A DNA stretch of 64,000 bases, taken from positions 62,001-126,000 of the forward strand of contig JAFYBQ010000037.1 in NCBI GenBank assembly GCA_017540085.1, in the 5' to 3' direction. The stretch comes from Synergistaceae bacterium. GTDB lineage: Bacteria; Synergistota; Synergistia; Synergistales; Aminobacteriaceae. Positions 43,332 through 52,344 of the stretch are shown here, one piece after another (within the stretch, counting starts at the first letter, position 1; each line of letters opens with the position of its first letter). The position numbers were made by a program, and so were the translations under genes. A model generated the notes under the pieces. It ran no database searches. It was not told the DNA's origin and saw only the letters and a list, made by a program, of their open reading frames with translations.

Positions 43332-44273
43332 CTAATCACGGAGCTTTATTGCGGCGTAAATGTCTGACAGGGCATTGCGGAATGTCTGATAGTATCTCAG
43401 GTTCAGCAGGACAAACACGGCGATGATTACGGGATTGCGTCCCTCAAGAATCTTTTTGCGGCGTGAAAGGAAGTGTATCATTCTGCGGAGTGCCTTCCGA
43501 TTATGTTCGGGGATTGCGAGTCCGTCAGAAGCGTCAAGAAATTTCCGGCACATTTCCGCGTCAATGTCAGCGTTCTTTACGCGCTGTGAGATATTCGGGG
43601 GAGTCCGCCTGAATTGGTTTGTGGCGTTGCTGTCATGCCTCCTGTAAAGCACAAGCTGACGGCACATCAGATACAGCCCATCGGCGACAATGGCATACTT
43701 CCACAGCATAGAGTCGTGCAGCCTCGTGTCAATGTCCATCACGCTGAAACGGTCAATGATTTCACGCCTGAAGCAGAATGTGCAGCCCGGCCGCAAATTT
43801 CCGAGCCAGTAATCTTTGAGCCTCAGCGGGATAATTTCGCCGTCATCGCGGGCAAGATTCTTCACGTAGGAATGCGCTATCTTTTCGCTGTCCCTGAAGG
43901 GGATATAGTTCGAGGCAAGAAGGAGTATCGCCGGATTGTCATTCATGGCCGCAGCCATCGCTGAAATTTTGTCCGGCATCCATATGTCGTCCTGATCGCA
44001 CGTGAAAACGTAATCCCCCGTTGCATGTCTCAGAGCCTCGCGGAAATTTCTGCTGACACCGAGATTTTTGGCGTTTCGGTAAACTGTCCACCCGTGAAGG
44101 CTCCTGTCATCGATATATTTCCGGCAGAAGTCAAATGTACCGTCATCAGAAAAATCATCAGCGATAATAACCTCATCGGGCTTCAATATCTGCTCATAGA
44201 TTGAGTCTAACTGTTCGCGCAGAAACTTCACGCCGTTGTACGCGGCAATGACGACTGAAATACGCCGATTCAT
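43332..44273 (-). CDS. Family 2 glycosyltransferase
   Basis: 313 residues from ATG 44273 (MNRRISVVIAAYNGVKFLRE, the GT-A fold start). The nucleotide-sugar site contains IIADDFSDDGT and TCDQDDIWMPDK, including the DxD-type metal-binding aspartates; the LRPGCTFCFRREI region matches rhamnosyl-/glucosyl-transferase-like members that act on cell-surface polysaccharides. Substrate unknown. The frame extends to 44366, but there is no ribosome site upstream there. Divergent from parA. Confidence 0.86.
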   Translation of the reverse strand: MNRRISVVIAAYNGVKFLREQLDSIYEQILKPDEVIIADDFSDDGTFDFCRKYIDDRSLHGWTVYRNAKNLGVSRNFREALRHATGDYVFTCDQDDIWMPDKISAMAAAMNDNPAILLLASNYIPFRDSEKIAHSYVKNLARDDGEIIPLRLKDYWLGNLRPGCTFCFRREIIDRFSVMDIDTRLHDSMLWKYAIVADGLYLMCRQLVLYRRHDSNATNQFRRTPPNISQRVKNADIDAEMCRKFLDASDGLAIPEHNRKALRRMIHFLSRRKKILEGRNPVIIAVFVLLNLRYYQTFRNALSDIYAAIKLRD

Positions 44274-44348
44274 TTCGTGTAATGCGCCAGTCCTTTCGTG
44301 ATTGATATTGAGAGATGATAACATAATTTTTCTGCGTAACGTCTGTGC

Positions 44349-44378
44349 TATAATCCGTAAATCCAAAACTTACGGAGA
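44349..44378 (+). promoter_or_regulatory. parA promoter -10 and ribosome-site hairpin
   Basis: TATAAT at 44349-44354 is followed directly by TCCGTAA (44354-44360), nine bases, and TTACGGA (44370-44376), a perfect 7-bp inverted repeat. Its right arm includes the ribosome site ACGGAGA for ATG 44384. Could be an operator bound by the ParA product or a hairpin that limits translation. No strong -35 box is seen. Confidence 0.55.
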
Positions 44379-44383
44379 ACATC

Positions 44384-45316
44384 ATGAAAACAGTCTCAGT
44401 AATCAACATCAAAGGCGGAGTCGGGAAAACGACTCTCACTGCCAATCTTGGAGCGTACGCGGGCTCACAGGGGAAAAAAGTCCTGATGATAGATTTAGAC
44501 TCGCAGGCAAGTCTGACATTCAGCTTCATTGACCCGGAATATTGGCGCGTGAAATATGCCGACACAATGACAATCAAAAATTTCTTTGACCCTATAATCA
44601 ATTTTGCTGATGAAATTCCGTCCTTGTCATCGCTTGCAATACCGATAAATTTCGGCAACATGTTTCTTTCAGGCAATGAGACTCTTCACCTCGTAAGCTC
44701 ACATCTTGAGATTATGAATATTGATATGTATCTGGCAAGTTCTGTGAATGTTCAGGCGGATTTGATTCGCGCTTCTACTTATCTCAAAACATACAGCCAT
44801 ATACGCCGCTCCCTGAAGAATGAAGCCGGAAATTATGACTTAGTTCTCATAGACTGCCCGCCAAGTTTCGGAGCCTCCGTAATGAATGCCATTGCCGCAA
44901 GCGATTATTACATTATCCCGGCAAAACTCGATTACTTGTCATCACTCGGAGTAAACAGCCTCGAAAACTATATCAGCAATTTCATGAAAGAATATAACAG
45001 GCTGACAGATGTACTCAAAGACTCACGGTACACTCACATTAACGCCGGCGTTCTCGGAATCGTTCCCATGATGGTAAATATACAGAAGGGCGATGAGATG
45101 ATAGACGCCCAGGAAGAATATCTGCGTGAGTTTTCCGGCAAGGGCTATCACATATTCCAGTTTGTCAGGAACAACGGCACATTATTCGGCCCTTCACCCA
45201 AAGAAGGAGTCCCGGCAGTATTGACCCGCCCAAAATTTTTCACGCCGACCGCCCGCAAAATAGTCCGCGAGCTTCAGACATTAGGCGCGGAATTTCTTTC
45301 ACTCGCAGGAATATAA
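44384..45316 (+). CDS. ParA/Soj-family ATPase (orphan)
   Basis: 310 residues. The deviant Walker A motif is KGGVGKTTLTANLGAYAG; Walker A' is LMIDLDSQASLT; Walker B is LVLIDCPPSFGASV. These are the features of ParA-family ATPases that position chromosomes, plasmids or protein clusters. The gene stands alone; no parB or centromere-like parS sequence was found around it. Cargo unknown. Confidence 0.88.
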   Translation: MKTVSVINIKGGVGKTTLTANLGAYAGSQGKKVLMIDLDSQASLTFSFIDPEYWRVKYADTMTIKNFFDPIINFADEIPSLSSLAIPINFGNMFLSGNETLHLVSSHLEIMNIDMYLASSVNVQADLIRASTYLKTYSHIRRSLKNEAGNYDLVLIDCPPSFGASVMNAIAASDYYIIPAKLDYLSSLGVNSLENYISNFMKEYNRLTDVLKDSRYTHINAGVLGIVPMMVNIQKGDEMIDAQEEYLREFSGKGYHIFQFVRNNGTLFGPSPKEGVPAVLTRPKFFTPTARKIVRELQTLGAEFLSLAGI

Positions 45317-45430
45317 CGCTCTCAAAATTAGGTCTGTATATCCTCGTCCTGTCATAAAATCCTTCCCGCTGTGATATTATCTGTAAAATAAATCCGATTA
45401 TAGCATTCACTGAAGGAGGTTATCACGGCC

Positions 45431-46294
45431 ATGAAGAATATTGCCTTTATCGGTGCCGGGAGAATGGGAAAGCCTATGATCCGCAACCTAATCAAGCTGG
45501 GCTTCTCTGTTGACGTTTACGCCCGCTCAATCATGAAGGTTTACGACATAATCAGCAGCGGCGCAAAATATCACAGCTCTGTTTACGACTGTGCGAAAGA
45601 TTCTGACGTGGCAATAACTATGCTGGGAGTCCCGAAAGATGTCGAGGAAGTATATTTTTCCTCCGGCGGATTACTCGACAGCATGAAGAAAGATACATAC
45701 CTAATCGACATGACAACGGCGAGTCCCTCGCTGGCGAAAATGATTCATGACGAGGCCGAAAAAAGGGGGCTTCACTTTCTTGACGCTCCTGTTACGGGAG
45801 GCGTGAGCGGCGCAAAGAACGCTTCACTCTCGATAATGGCCGGGGGCGATGAGGAAGACTACAACGCCTGCCTGCCTCTTTTCCGGGCAATGGGTACGAA
45901 CATAAACTACATGGGCGGGCCGGGAATGGGTCAGCACACAAAGTTAGCGAATCAAATAATCGTTGCCGGGACAATCGCGGGAGTGTGCGAGGCTATGACA
46001 TATGCCCGTGCGGAAGGACTCGACATGCCGAAATTCCTGCGGGCAGTCTCAACGGGCGGGGCAAGCTCGAAACAGTTGGAGGGAGCCGGGCCGAAAATAT
46101 TAGACCGCGATTTTACGCCGGGTTTCTCGGTAAAACATTTCGTGAAAGATTTGCTTCTTGCGGTTGACGAGGCCGGAAAAGAGAATCTGAATCTTGATGT
46201 CCTTCTTACTGTAATGAGCCACTACAAACAGCTTGATGATGACGGATTCGGCGAGAACGGGACTCAGGTGCTAATCAAATATTACGGAGGCTAA
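45431..46294 (+). CDS. Beta-hydroxyacid dehydrogenase (3-hydroxyisobutyrate / tartronate semialdehyde reductase type)
   Basis: 287 residues. NAD(P)-binding FIGAGRMGKPMIRNLIKLGF, the substrate motif DAPVTGGVSGAKNASLSIM, the catalytic lysine in GPGMGQHTKLANQI, and a C-terminal helical domain (ENLNLDVLLTVMSHYKQLD) identify the family. The substrate (3-hydroxyisobutyrate, tartronate semialdehyde or related) cannot be decided from sequence. GGAGGTTATC precedes the ATG. It is followed at three bases by ddl, which looks fortuitous in function. Confidence 0.87.
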   Translation: MKNIAFIGAGRMGKPMIRNLIKLGFSVDVYARSIMKVYDIISSGAKYHSSVYDCAKDSDVAITMLGVPKDVEEVYFSSGGLLDSMKKDTYLIDMTTASPSLAKMIHDEAEKRGLHFLDAPVTGGVSGAKNASLSIMAGGDEEDYNACLPLFRAMGTNINYMGGPGMGQHTKLANQIIVAGTIAGVCEAMTYARAEGLDMPKFLRAVSTGGASSKQLEGAGPKILDRDFTPGFSVKHFVKDLLLAVDEAGKENLNLDVLLTVMSHYKQLDDDGFGENGTQVLIKYYGG

Positions 46295-46297
46295 TAC

Positions 46298-47209
46298 ATG
46301 AAACGTGTTGCGGTTTTGTGCGGAGGAGACAGCCGGGAGCGTGAAGTCTCTTTGCGGAGCGGGAAAGCTGTTGCTGACGCTCTGAATGAGGCGGGATTCT
46401 ACGCGGACATGATCGACCTTCTGAGGCTTGAAGAGGCTGACAGGGTGAAGGGTTACGACGGGGCATTTATCGCCATGCACGGCGACTGGGGCGAGGACGG
46501 GCGGTTACAGGCGAGACTCTCGGAGATGGGAATACCGTATACAGGCTCAGACCCTCACGCTTGTGCGCTGGCTATGGACAAATGGGAGGCTCAGAAAATT
46601 TTTGCGAGTGCTGGAATCCCCGTCCCGAAATCTGTATTTCTCCCGAAAAATTATGATGACGTTGTGCGGGAAATTGGCCGGAATATTGTCGTAAAGCCCT
46701 GCGCGGGAGGCTCAACGGTCGGAGTCTCAATCATTCCCGAACTGACTCCGCAGAATCTCAATGACGCTGTGAGTCTCGCCCGTGAAAGTTACGCCGGGGA
46801 AGTCATAGCTGAGGAATATATCCCCGGCCATGAGATAACGTGCGCTGTTTGGGAGAACAACGGAGTAACAGAAGCATTGCCCGTGATAGAGATTAAGCCG
46901 CATGAAGGCTACTACGATTACGCGAACAAATACACGAAAGGAGCGACAGAATATATTTGTCCCGCTGAAATTGACGATGAGACCGCGAAACGAATCGGCG
47001 ATTACGCGGTGAAGGCTCATAACGCGCTGGGCTGTCGTGCATACAGCCGGGCGGATTTCAGATTGTCGCCTGAAGGTGAAGCATATATACTTGAGGTGAA
47101 CACAGCCCCCGGAATGACAGCAACAAGCCTCGTACCCAAAGCGGCAAAAGCAAGAGGCATAAGCATGGCCGAATTTGTGAAAGCAATAATGAACATGGCC
47201 AAAATTTAG
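46298..47209 (+). CDS. ddl: D-alanine--D-alanine ligase
   Basis: 303 residues, ATP-grasp fold: VLCGGDSREREVSLRSGKAV (N-terminal), MHGDWGEDGRLQARLSEMGI, KPCAGGSTVGVSIIPE, EEYIPGHEITCAV, and LEVNTAPGMTATSLVPKAAK at the metal site. Makes the D-Ala-D-Ala used by MurF. It lies away from both dcw halves. Confidence 0.93.
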   Translation: MKRVAVLCGGDSREREVSLRSGKAVADALNEAGFYADMIDLLRLEEADRVKGYDGAFIAMHGDWGEDGRLQARLSEMGIPYTGSDPHACALAMDKWEAQKIFASAGIPVPKSVFLPKNYDDVVREIGRNIVVKPCAGGSTVGVSIIPELTPQNLNDAVSLARESYAGEVIAEEYIPGHEITCAVWENNGVTEALPVIEIKPHEGYYDYANKYTKGATEYICPAEIDDETAKRIGDYAVKAHNALGCRAYSRADFRLSPEGEAYILEVNTAPGMTATSLVPKAAKARGISMAEFVKAIMNMAKI

Positions 47210-47330
47210 CAATACTTGATATAATTACGTCATCGCACAAAAATTTTCACACAAAAATATTTTTACCCTTCAGGAATCAACGGTAAATTTTGCCGTGATT
47301 AATATATATTTTGAGGAGGATAAAATTTTC

Positions 47331-48506
47331 ATGGACTACGCAGCAGAATCACTCAGGCTTCACGAGCAGTGGAAGGGAAAAATTGAGGTCATCGCCACAG
47401 TTCCCGTCAAGACAAAAGAAGATCTTTCCCTTGCCTACACGCCGGGCGTTGCTGAACCCTGCCTCGCGATTCAGAAAGACGTAAACAAGAGCTACGATTT
47501 GACACGCCGTCATAATCTCTGCCTTGTCGTAACGGACGGAAGCGCAGTACTCGGACTCGGCGACATCGGCCCGGAAGCAGGTATGCCCGTCATGGAGGGA
47601 AAATGCGTTCTCTTCAAGTCGTTCGGAGGCGTTGACGCTTTCCCCCTGTGCGTGAAAACGAAAGACGTTGACGAGTTTGTCGAGACCGTCTACAACATTT
47701 CAGGCTCATTCGGCGGGATTAATCTTGAGGACATAGCCGCGCCCCGGTGCTTTGAGATTGAGCGAAAGTTGAAGGAGAAGTGCGACATTCCGATTTTCCA
47801 CGACGACCAGCACGGGACAGCCGTTATCACTCTCGCGGGACTCATCAACGCGCTTAAAGTTGTGGGAAAAGACATCGGCAAAATCAAAGTAGCCGTAAAC
47901 GGAGCAGGAGCCGCCGCAATCGCAATCACAAAATTACTCATCTCAGCAGGACTCAAGAACGTAACACTTTGCGACCGTACAGGAATCGTCTACAAGGGAC
48001 GCGAGAAGGGCATGAACTGGATAAAGTCCGAGATGGCCGAAATCACTAACCCTGAAGGACTCAAAGGCTCACTCTCTGACGCAATGAAGGGCGCGGATGT
48101 CTTCATCGGTGTGTCAGCACCCAACAGCGTAACTCAAGACATGGTGCGCTCAATGGCAAAAGACCCGATAATCTTCGCATGTGCCAACCCGACTCCCGAA
48201 ATTTTCCCCGACGACGCAAAAGCAGCAGGGGCGGCGGTAATCTCAACAGGAAGAAGCGACTTCCCGAATCAGATTAACAACGTTCTTGCATTCCCCGGAA
48301 TTTTCAGAGGAACATTTGACGTAAGAGCCAGCGACATCAACGAGGCCATGAAGGTTGCGGCTTCACACGCTCTTGCGGATCTTGTCGAACCCGAAAAGCT
48401 CGGCCCGGATTACATCATTCCGGCGGCGTTCGATCCGAGAGTCGGCCCGGCAGTGTCAAAAGCTGTTGCAGAGGCCGCGAGAAAATCAGGTGTAGCGAGG
48501 TTATAG
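47331..48506 (+). CDS. NAD(P)-dependent malic enzyme
   Basis: 391 residues of the short bacterial type: SLAYTPGVAEPCLAI, TDGSAVLGLGDIGPEAGMPV, ICFD-like region EDIAAPRCFEIE, FHDDQHGTAVITLAGL, GAGAAAIAITKLLI (dinucleotide fold) and ACANPTPEIFPDDAKA. It oxidatively decarboxylates malate to pyruvate. I choose ATG 47331 with GGAGGATAAAATTTTC upstream instead of GTG 47295. With the next gene it forms a malate uptake-and-use pair. Confidence 0.9.
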   Translation: MDYAAESLRLHEQWKGKIEVIATVPVKTKEDLSLAYTPGVAEPCLAIQKDVNKSYDLTRRHNLCLVVTDGSAVLGLGDIGPEAGMPVMEGKCVLFKSFGGVDAFPLCVKTKDVDEFVETVYNISGSFGGINLEDIAAPRCFEIERKLKEKCDIPIFHDDQHGTAVITLAGLINALKVVGKDIGKIKVAVNGAGAAAIAITKLLISAGLKNVTLCDRTGIVYKGREKGMNWIKSEMAEITNPEGLKGSLSDAMKGADVFIGVSAPNSVTQDMVRSMAKDPIIFACANPTPEIFPDDAKAAGAAVISTGRSDFPNQINNVLAFPGIFRGTFDVRASDINEAMKVAASHALADLVEPEKLGPDYIIPAAFDPRVGPAVSKAVAEAARKSGVARL

Positions 48507-48509
48507 CAC

Positions 48510-49886
48510 ATGGAAGAATACAGAGGCTTCAAGATTTTCGCGCTCCCTCCGAAATATTTTGCGCTGTTCGCGGTTGTCGTATTGCTGGCGGCAATGTTGG
48601 GAGTCCTTCCGGCGGGCATGGCCGGATGTTTCGCGTTCATGATTGTCTGCGGGGCTATCCTGCAGGAAATCGGCGACAATCTACCAATCGTAAATACATT
48701 CTTGGGCGGCGGCCCTGTCGTGATAATTTTCGGCATGGGATTCCTGCGCTACATGAACTTTTTCGGCGTGTTCGATGTAATTTCCGGCTTAATCGGTAAG
48801 ACTGGCTTCACAAAAATTTTGATGACGAACATTGATACGTTCTTCAAGCCTGCCGGGGCATTTCTCGATTTCTACATAGCGGCGTTAATCACAGGCTCAA
48901 TTCTCGGAATGAACCGCAAACTTCTCGTGAAAGCGGCGGCGCGTTACTTCCCGGCAATTTTCGGAGCTATTGCGTTATCGTTCGGGCTTGTGGCACTTGC
49001 AGGACATTTCAGCGGATTCGGCGTTGTGAAAGCTGTCCTCCTTATCGCGCTTCCCATAATGGGCGGCGGAATGGGAGCAGGAGCAGTACCCCTCAGCAAA
49101 ATTTTTGAGTCTTCCGGCACAATGACCGCTGAAGAGGCTATCTCAATCATGAATCCTGCTGTCGCTATCGGAAATGCTACATCAATCGTTCTTGCGGGAA
49201 TCCTCGTGAAAGTCCTCGCGGGAAAATTCTTCAACGGACAAGGCTCACTCATGAAGACCGGCGCGAATGATGACCCGGCAGAATACGAAATTTCACCCGA
49301 AATGCAAGCCAAGCGCGACAAAGTTACAGTAACGAATCTCGGAATCGGTCTCCTTGTCGCAACAACATTCTTTGCATGGGGCTACATTGTTGCGGGAATA
49401 TGGATTAAGTTAGTACCTGCGGTGAATATTCATGCTTACGCGTGGATGATTATCACGGTCGCTCTGTGCAAAGTCTTCAACGTACTTCCCGAATTTATAG
49501 AGGTATGCTGCTATCAGTGGTTCCAGTTCGTAATGAAGAATCTCACGTCAATGCTTATGGTTGGAATCGGACTGTGCTACTTGAGTCTTGACGTGGTAAT
49601 CAGCAGCTTCAGCATGATGTATTTATTGATGTGCTTCCTTGCGTGCATAGGGGCGTTTGTCGGAGCGGGTCTCATTGGCGCGATGGTCGGCTTCTATCCT
49701 GTCGAGGCGGGAATCACTGCGGGGCTTTGCATGTCGAACATGGGCGGAACGGGTGATGTTGCTGTGTTGTCGGCGGCTCACCGCATGGAGCTAATGCCGT
49801 TCGCGCAGATCTCCTCACGTCTTGGAGGCGCAATAATCCTCATCATTGGCTCGTTAATGCTTTCGACTCTTGGCAGCATGTTATAG
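48510..49886 (+). CDS. 2-hydroxycarboxylate transporter (CitS/MaeN/CimH type)
   Basis: 458 residues with about eleven hydrophobic helices and the two re-entrant GGxG loops of the family, LPIMGGGMGAGAVPLSKIFE and MSNMGGTGDVAVLSAAHRME, plus the C-terminal signature FAQISSRLGGAIILI. Members carry citrate, malate or lactate with Na+ or by exchange. Adjacent to the malic enzyme by three bases, malate is the likely substrate. Confidence 0.88.
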   Translation: MEEYRGFKIFALPPKYFALFAVVVLLAAMLGVLPAGMAGCFAFMIVCGAILQEIGDNLPIVNTFLGGGPVVIIFGMGFLRYMNFFGVFDVISGLIGKTGFTKILMTNIDTFFKPAGAFLDFYIAALITGSILGMNRKLLVKAAARYFPAIFGAIALSFGLVALAGHFSGFGVVKAVLLIALPIMGGGMGAGAVPLSKIFESSGTMTAEEAISIMNPAVAIGNATSIVLAGILVKVLAGKFFNGQGSLMKTGANDDPAEYEISPEMQAKRDKVTVTNLGIGLLVATTFFAWGYIVAGIWIKLVPAVNIHAYAWMIITVALCKVFNVLPEFIEVCCYQWFQFVMKNLTSMLMVGIGLCYLSLDVVISSFSMMYLLMCFLACIGAFVGAGLIGAMVGFYPVEAGITAGLCMSNMGGTGDVAVLSAAHRMELMPFAQISSRLGGAIILIIGSLMLSTLGSML

Positions 49887-49896
49887 GGGTGATTGT

Positions 49897-50730
49897 ATGA
49901 AGAAGTTACTGCTTGCGTTTTTGATTGCGGGAATTTTCGCGGGTTCTGCGTTCGGCGTTGGCATGAGAATGGGAGCTTTGACACAGCAGAATATGAGCGC
50001 GGAAGAGTTCGCAGAGTTCATAAAATCCCAGGAGAGAAATTTTTTCGGCTGGAAGATTATGAACACGAATCACAGACTCGATGACACATTCACATATTTT
50101 GACTCCCTAACGTCTATGATTATGGCTCTTCATTCCGGGAAAATTGACGAGGCCGCCCTCCCTGAGCCTGTCGCCGAATATGTCAGGACAACGGACGCTG
50201 GAGTCGAAATTTCCTGCGCGCTTCATTCGAGAACGACTCACCTTGCGTTAGGCTTCAGGAGCGATGACGGCGGGCAGAGGCTCTGCGACATGGTAAACAG
50301 TGCTTTAGAGGCCATGAAGTCAGACCGCAGACTCAGCATACTCACGTCAAAATATCTTCGCCGCTCAGGCACAACACTCCCGGCGGCTGAGTCGTTCGCG
50401 AGTTTTCCCGGAGCTGAAACGGTGAAAGTTGCTGTTACGGGAGATTTGCCCCCGCTCGACATGATTGCGCCTGACGGAAGGCCGATAGGGTATAACACCG
50501 CTGTATTGTCGGAAATCGGCAGGAGAATGGGAGTCAACATTGAGCTTGTGAACATTGACTCAGGAGCGAGAACAAGCGCGTTAATGTCCGGGAGAGTCGA
50601 TGCTGTTTTCTGGTATCAGGTCTGGGAAGGAGTCGAGAAACAGCCCGACGCGCCCGCAGGAGTCCTTCTCTCTGAGCCTTATTACGAGTGGGATACGCTC
50701 CTTCACTTGAGGCACTATGTGAGGGACTAA
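49897..50730 (+). CDS. Secreted amino-acid-type solute-binding protein
   Basis: 277 residues with a signal peptide (MKKLLLAFLIAGIFAGSAFG) and a type II periplasmic-binding fold (SBP_bac_3-like): TVKVAVTGDLPPLDMIAPDG, RPIGYNTAVLSEIGRRMGVN, SGRVDAVFWYQVWE. The ligand-recognition lobes are short, so the ligand is unknown. It starts 10 bases after the carrier stop and precedes a CxxC membrane protein; no ABC permease or ATPase genes are adjacent, so it may be an orphan or sensor protein. Confidence 0.78.
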   Translation: MKKLLLAFLIAGIFAGSAFGVGMRMGALTQQNMSAEEFAEFIKSQERNFFGWKIMNTNHRLDDTFTYFDSLTSMIMALHSGKIDEAALPEPVAEYVRTTDAGVEISCALHSRTTHLALGFRSDDGGQRLCDMVNSALEAMKSDRRLSILTSKYLRRSGTTLPAAESFASFPGAETVKVAVTGDLPPLDMIAPDGRPIGYNTAVLSEIGRRMGVNIELVNIDSGARTSALMSGRVDAVFWYQVWEGVEKQPDAPAGVLLSEPYYEWDTLLHLRHYVRD

Positions 50731-50733
50731 TGA

Positions 50734-51342
50734 ATGTCCTGCCTTCAGTGCAAGAATGATTCGCCTGACGCAATAAAATTCCGTTTGCTTGAAGTTCACA
50801 CGTTACACATCAGGGACTTTGACGGCGAGAAAATTATTCAGGCATTAGGCGAGTTTCAAGACTACGAAATTTGTACGGCCTGCGCTCTTAGGGGGGCGCG
50901 GGTTTTTCTTTATCCGGCAAAATTGATACTGCGGAAATGTTTTCCGTTCGTGATTCTGTTGCTTGCGGGAATGATTCTGAGTCTTCTGCTGACTGTTAAT
51001 GACTCATGGCCGGGACTTGAGGGAATTTTTGCGGTGAAAGCTATCGGGCCTCTTTCTGTTGTTGTGGGATTGTCGGGAATTTTTGCGAATGTCCGGGAGA
51101 TTCTGAGAGTCCGCGAGTCCGTCAGCAAAATGAATCATGACGAGGCTTTGAGATTTTCGGCGTATAGTCTCGTGCTGAAGAACGCCCCGAAAAAGTATCA
51201 GGACAACGACATAACATATATCCCCGTCAGCAAAGAGAGTCAAAACATGACCCCTTCACAGCTTGCGGAGAAATACAATCTTCTTTCAGCAATCGCAGTT
51301 AAAGCACATAAACTTATACAGGAGGAAAAAATTTATGAGTGA
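50734..51342 (+). CDS. Membrane protein with two CxxC pairs, unknown function
   Basis: 202 residues. CLQC near the start and CTAC at about residue 50 could form a zinc site or a redox pair. Two hydrophobic helices (about 70-90 and 100-120) follow, then a charged C-terminal region likely in the cytoplasm. I recognise no family. The start is ATG 50734, three bases after the binding-protein stop. Its 3' end overlaps the AEC gene start by eight bases. Confidence 0.68.
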   Translation: MSCLQCKNDSPDAIKFRLLEVHTLHIRDFDGEKIIQALGEFQDYEICTACALRGARVFLYPAKLILRKCFPFVILLLAGMILSLLLTVNDSWPGLEGIFAVKAIGPLSVVVGLSGIFANVREILRVRESVSKMNHDEALRFSAYSLVLKNAPKKYQDNDITYIPVSKESQNMTPSQLAEKYNLLSAIAVKAHKLIQEEKIYE

Positions 51343-52276
51343 GAGTTTTCTTGCGGCGTTAAGGGTAGTATGCCCGATGATTATATTGATGGTAATCGGC
51401 TGGCTTTGCCGGGTAAAAGGAGTAATCTCGCGCCCGGCCATGAAAGAATATGACAGGCTGATATTCCGTATCTTTATGCCGTTATTGCTGTTCAAGAATA
51501 TATACGAGATGGATTTCTCCGGGGGCTTTGCGTTGAAGGAGATGATGTTCACGGGGATATGCCTGCTGATTCTGTTTGCGTTCTGCCTCCGCTTTCCGTC
51601 AAGACTCACGGCTGACCCTCGGAAGTCTTCCGTAATAGGGCAGGCGGTCGTGAGGGGGAACTATATCATATTCGGCGTGGTAGTCTCAGAGGCTCTATAC
51701 GGCGAGGGCAATATAGGCATGGTAATAATGATGAGCATGTTAGTTGTGCCGATGGTAAATATATTCTCGGCGGTGCTTCTTGAGGCTGGGCGGTCAGGAA
51801 AATCGAGTCCGGCAAAATTATTCCTGGCTGTGCTGAAGAATCCCATGATAATCGGGGCGATATTCGCGTTTGCCTTCAAGGGGCTTGGCATAACGATACC
51901 AGCAATATTATGGTCAGTGATACGGAGCATAGCGAACTCAACAACGACAATCAGCTTCATATCGCTGGGAGTCGGTCTCGACATGGCGGACGCTGTTGCG
52001 GACAGGAGGCTTCTTGCGTGGGGTGTAATAATGCGGATGATAGTGCTTCCGGGAATCGTGATACCTCTGGCGGTGCTTACGGGGTTCAGGGGCCAGAGCC
52101 TCTGCGCGATGATGGTAACATTCGCGGCACCCTCTGCGGTTGCGTCATACCCTATGGCGGTTGCGATGGGTGCTGACGGTCAGTTAGCGGGTCAGTTAGT
52201 TTGTGCGACAACAATACTTTCTGTGCTGACTATATTTCTGTGGACGTTCGCGTTCAAGAGCATGGGAATGATGTGA
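51335..52276 (+). CDS. AEC-family transporter (auxin efflux carrier-like permease)
   Basis: 313 residues with about ten hydrophobic helices, ending MMVTFAAPSAVASYPMAVAM, the two-half repeat of the AEC family (malonate/malate permease-like MdcF, YwkB). VVRGNYIIFGVVVSEALYG is the conserved first-repeat region. Chosen start ATG 51335 follows AGGAGG. In some species these carry organic acids, which would fit the malate-linked genes upstream; this is inference. Followed by a bidirectional terminator. Confidence 0.85.
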   Translation: MSESFLAALRVVCPMIILMVIGWLCRVKGVISRPAMKEYDRLIFRIFMPLLLFKNIYEMDFSGGFALKEMMFTGICLLILFAFCLRFPSRLTADPRKSSVIGQAVVRGNYIIFGVVVSEALYGEGNIGMVIMMSMLVVPMVNIFSAVLLEAGRSGKSSPAKLFLAVLKNPMIIGAIFAFAFKGLGITIPAILWSVIRSIANSTTTISFISLGVGLDMADAVADRRLLAWGVIMRMIVLPGIVIPLAVLTGFRGQSLCAMMVTFAAPSAVASYPMAVAMGADGQLAGQLVCATTILSVLTIFLWTFAFKSMGMM

Positions 52277-52292
52277 TTATCGCACAAAAAAA

Positions 52293-52321
52293 TCCCGGCC
52301 ATGACTCAATCACAGCCGGGA
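52293..52321. terminator. Bidirectional terminator between AEC gene and TRAP operon
   Basis: TCCCGGC (52293-52299) pairs with GCCGGGA (52315-52321). On the minus strand seven T follow; on the plus strand AAAATTTATT follows. It terminates the dctP-side operon and probably the AEC side. Confidence 0.8.
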
Positions 52322-52344
52322 AAATTTATTGTCTTCCCTGAAGA

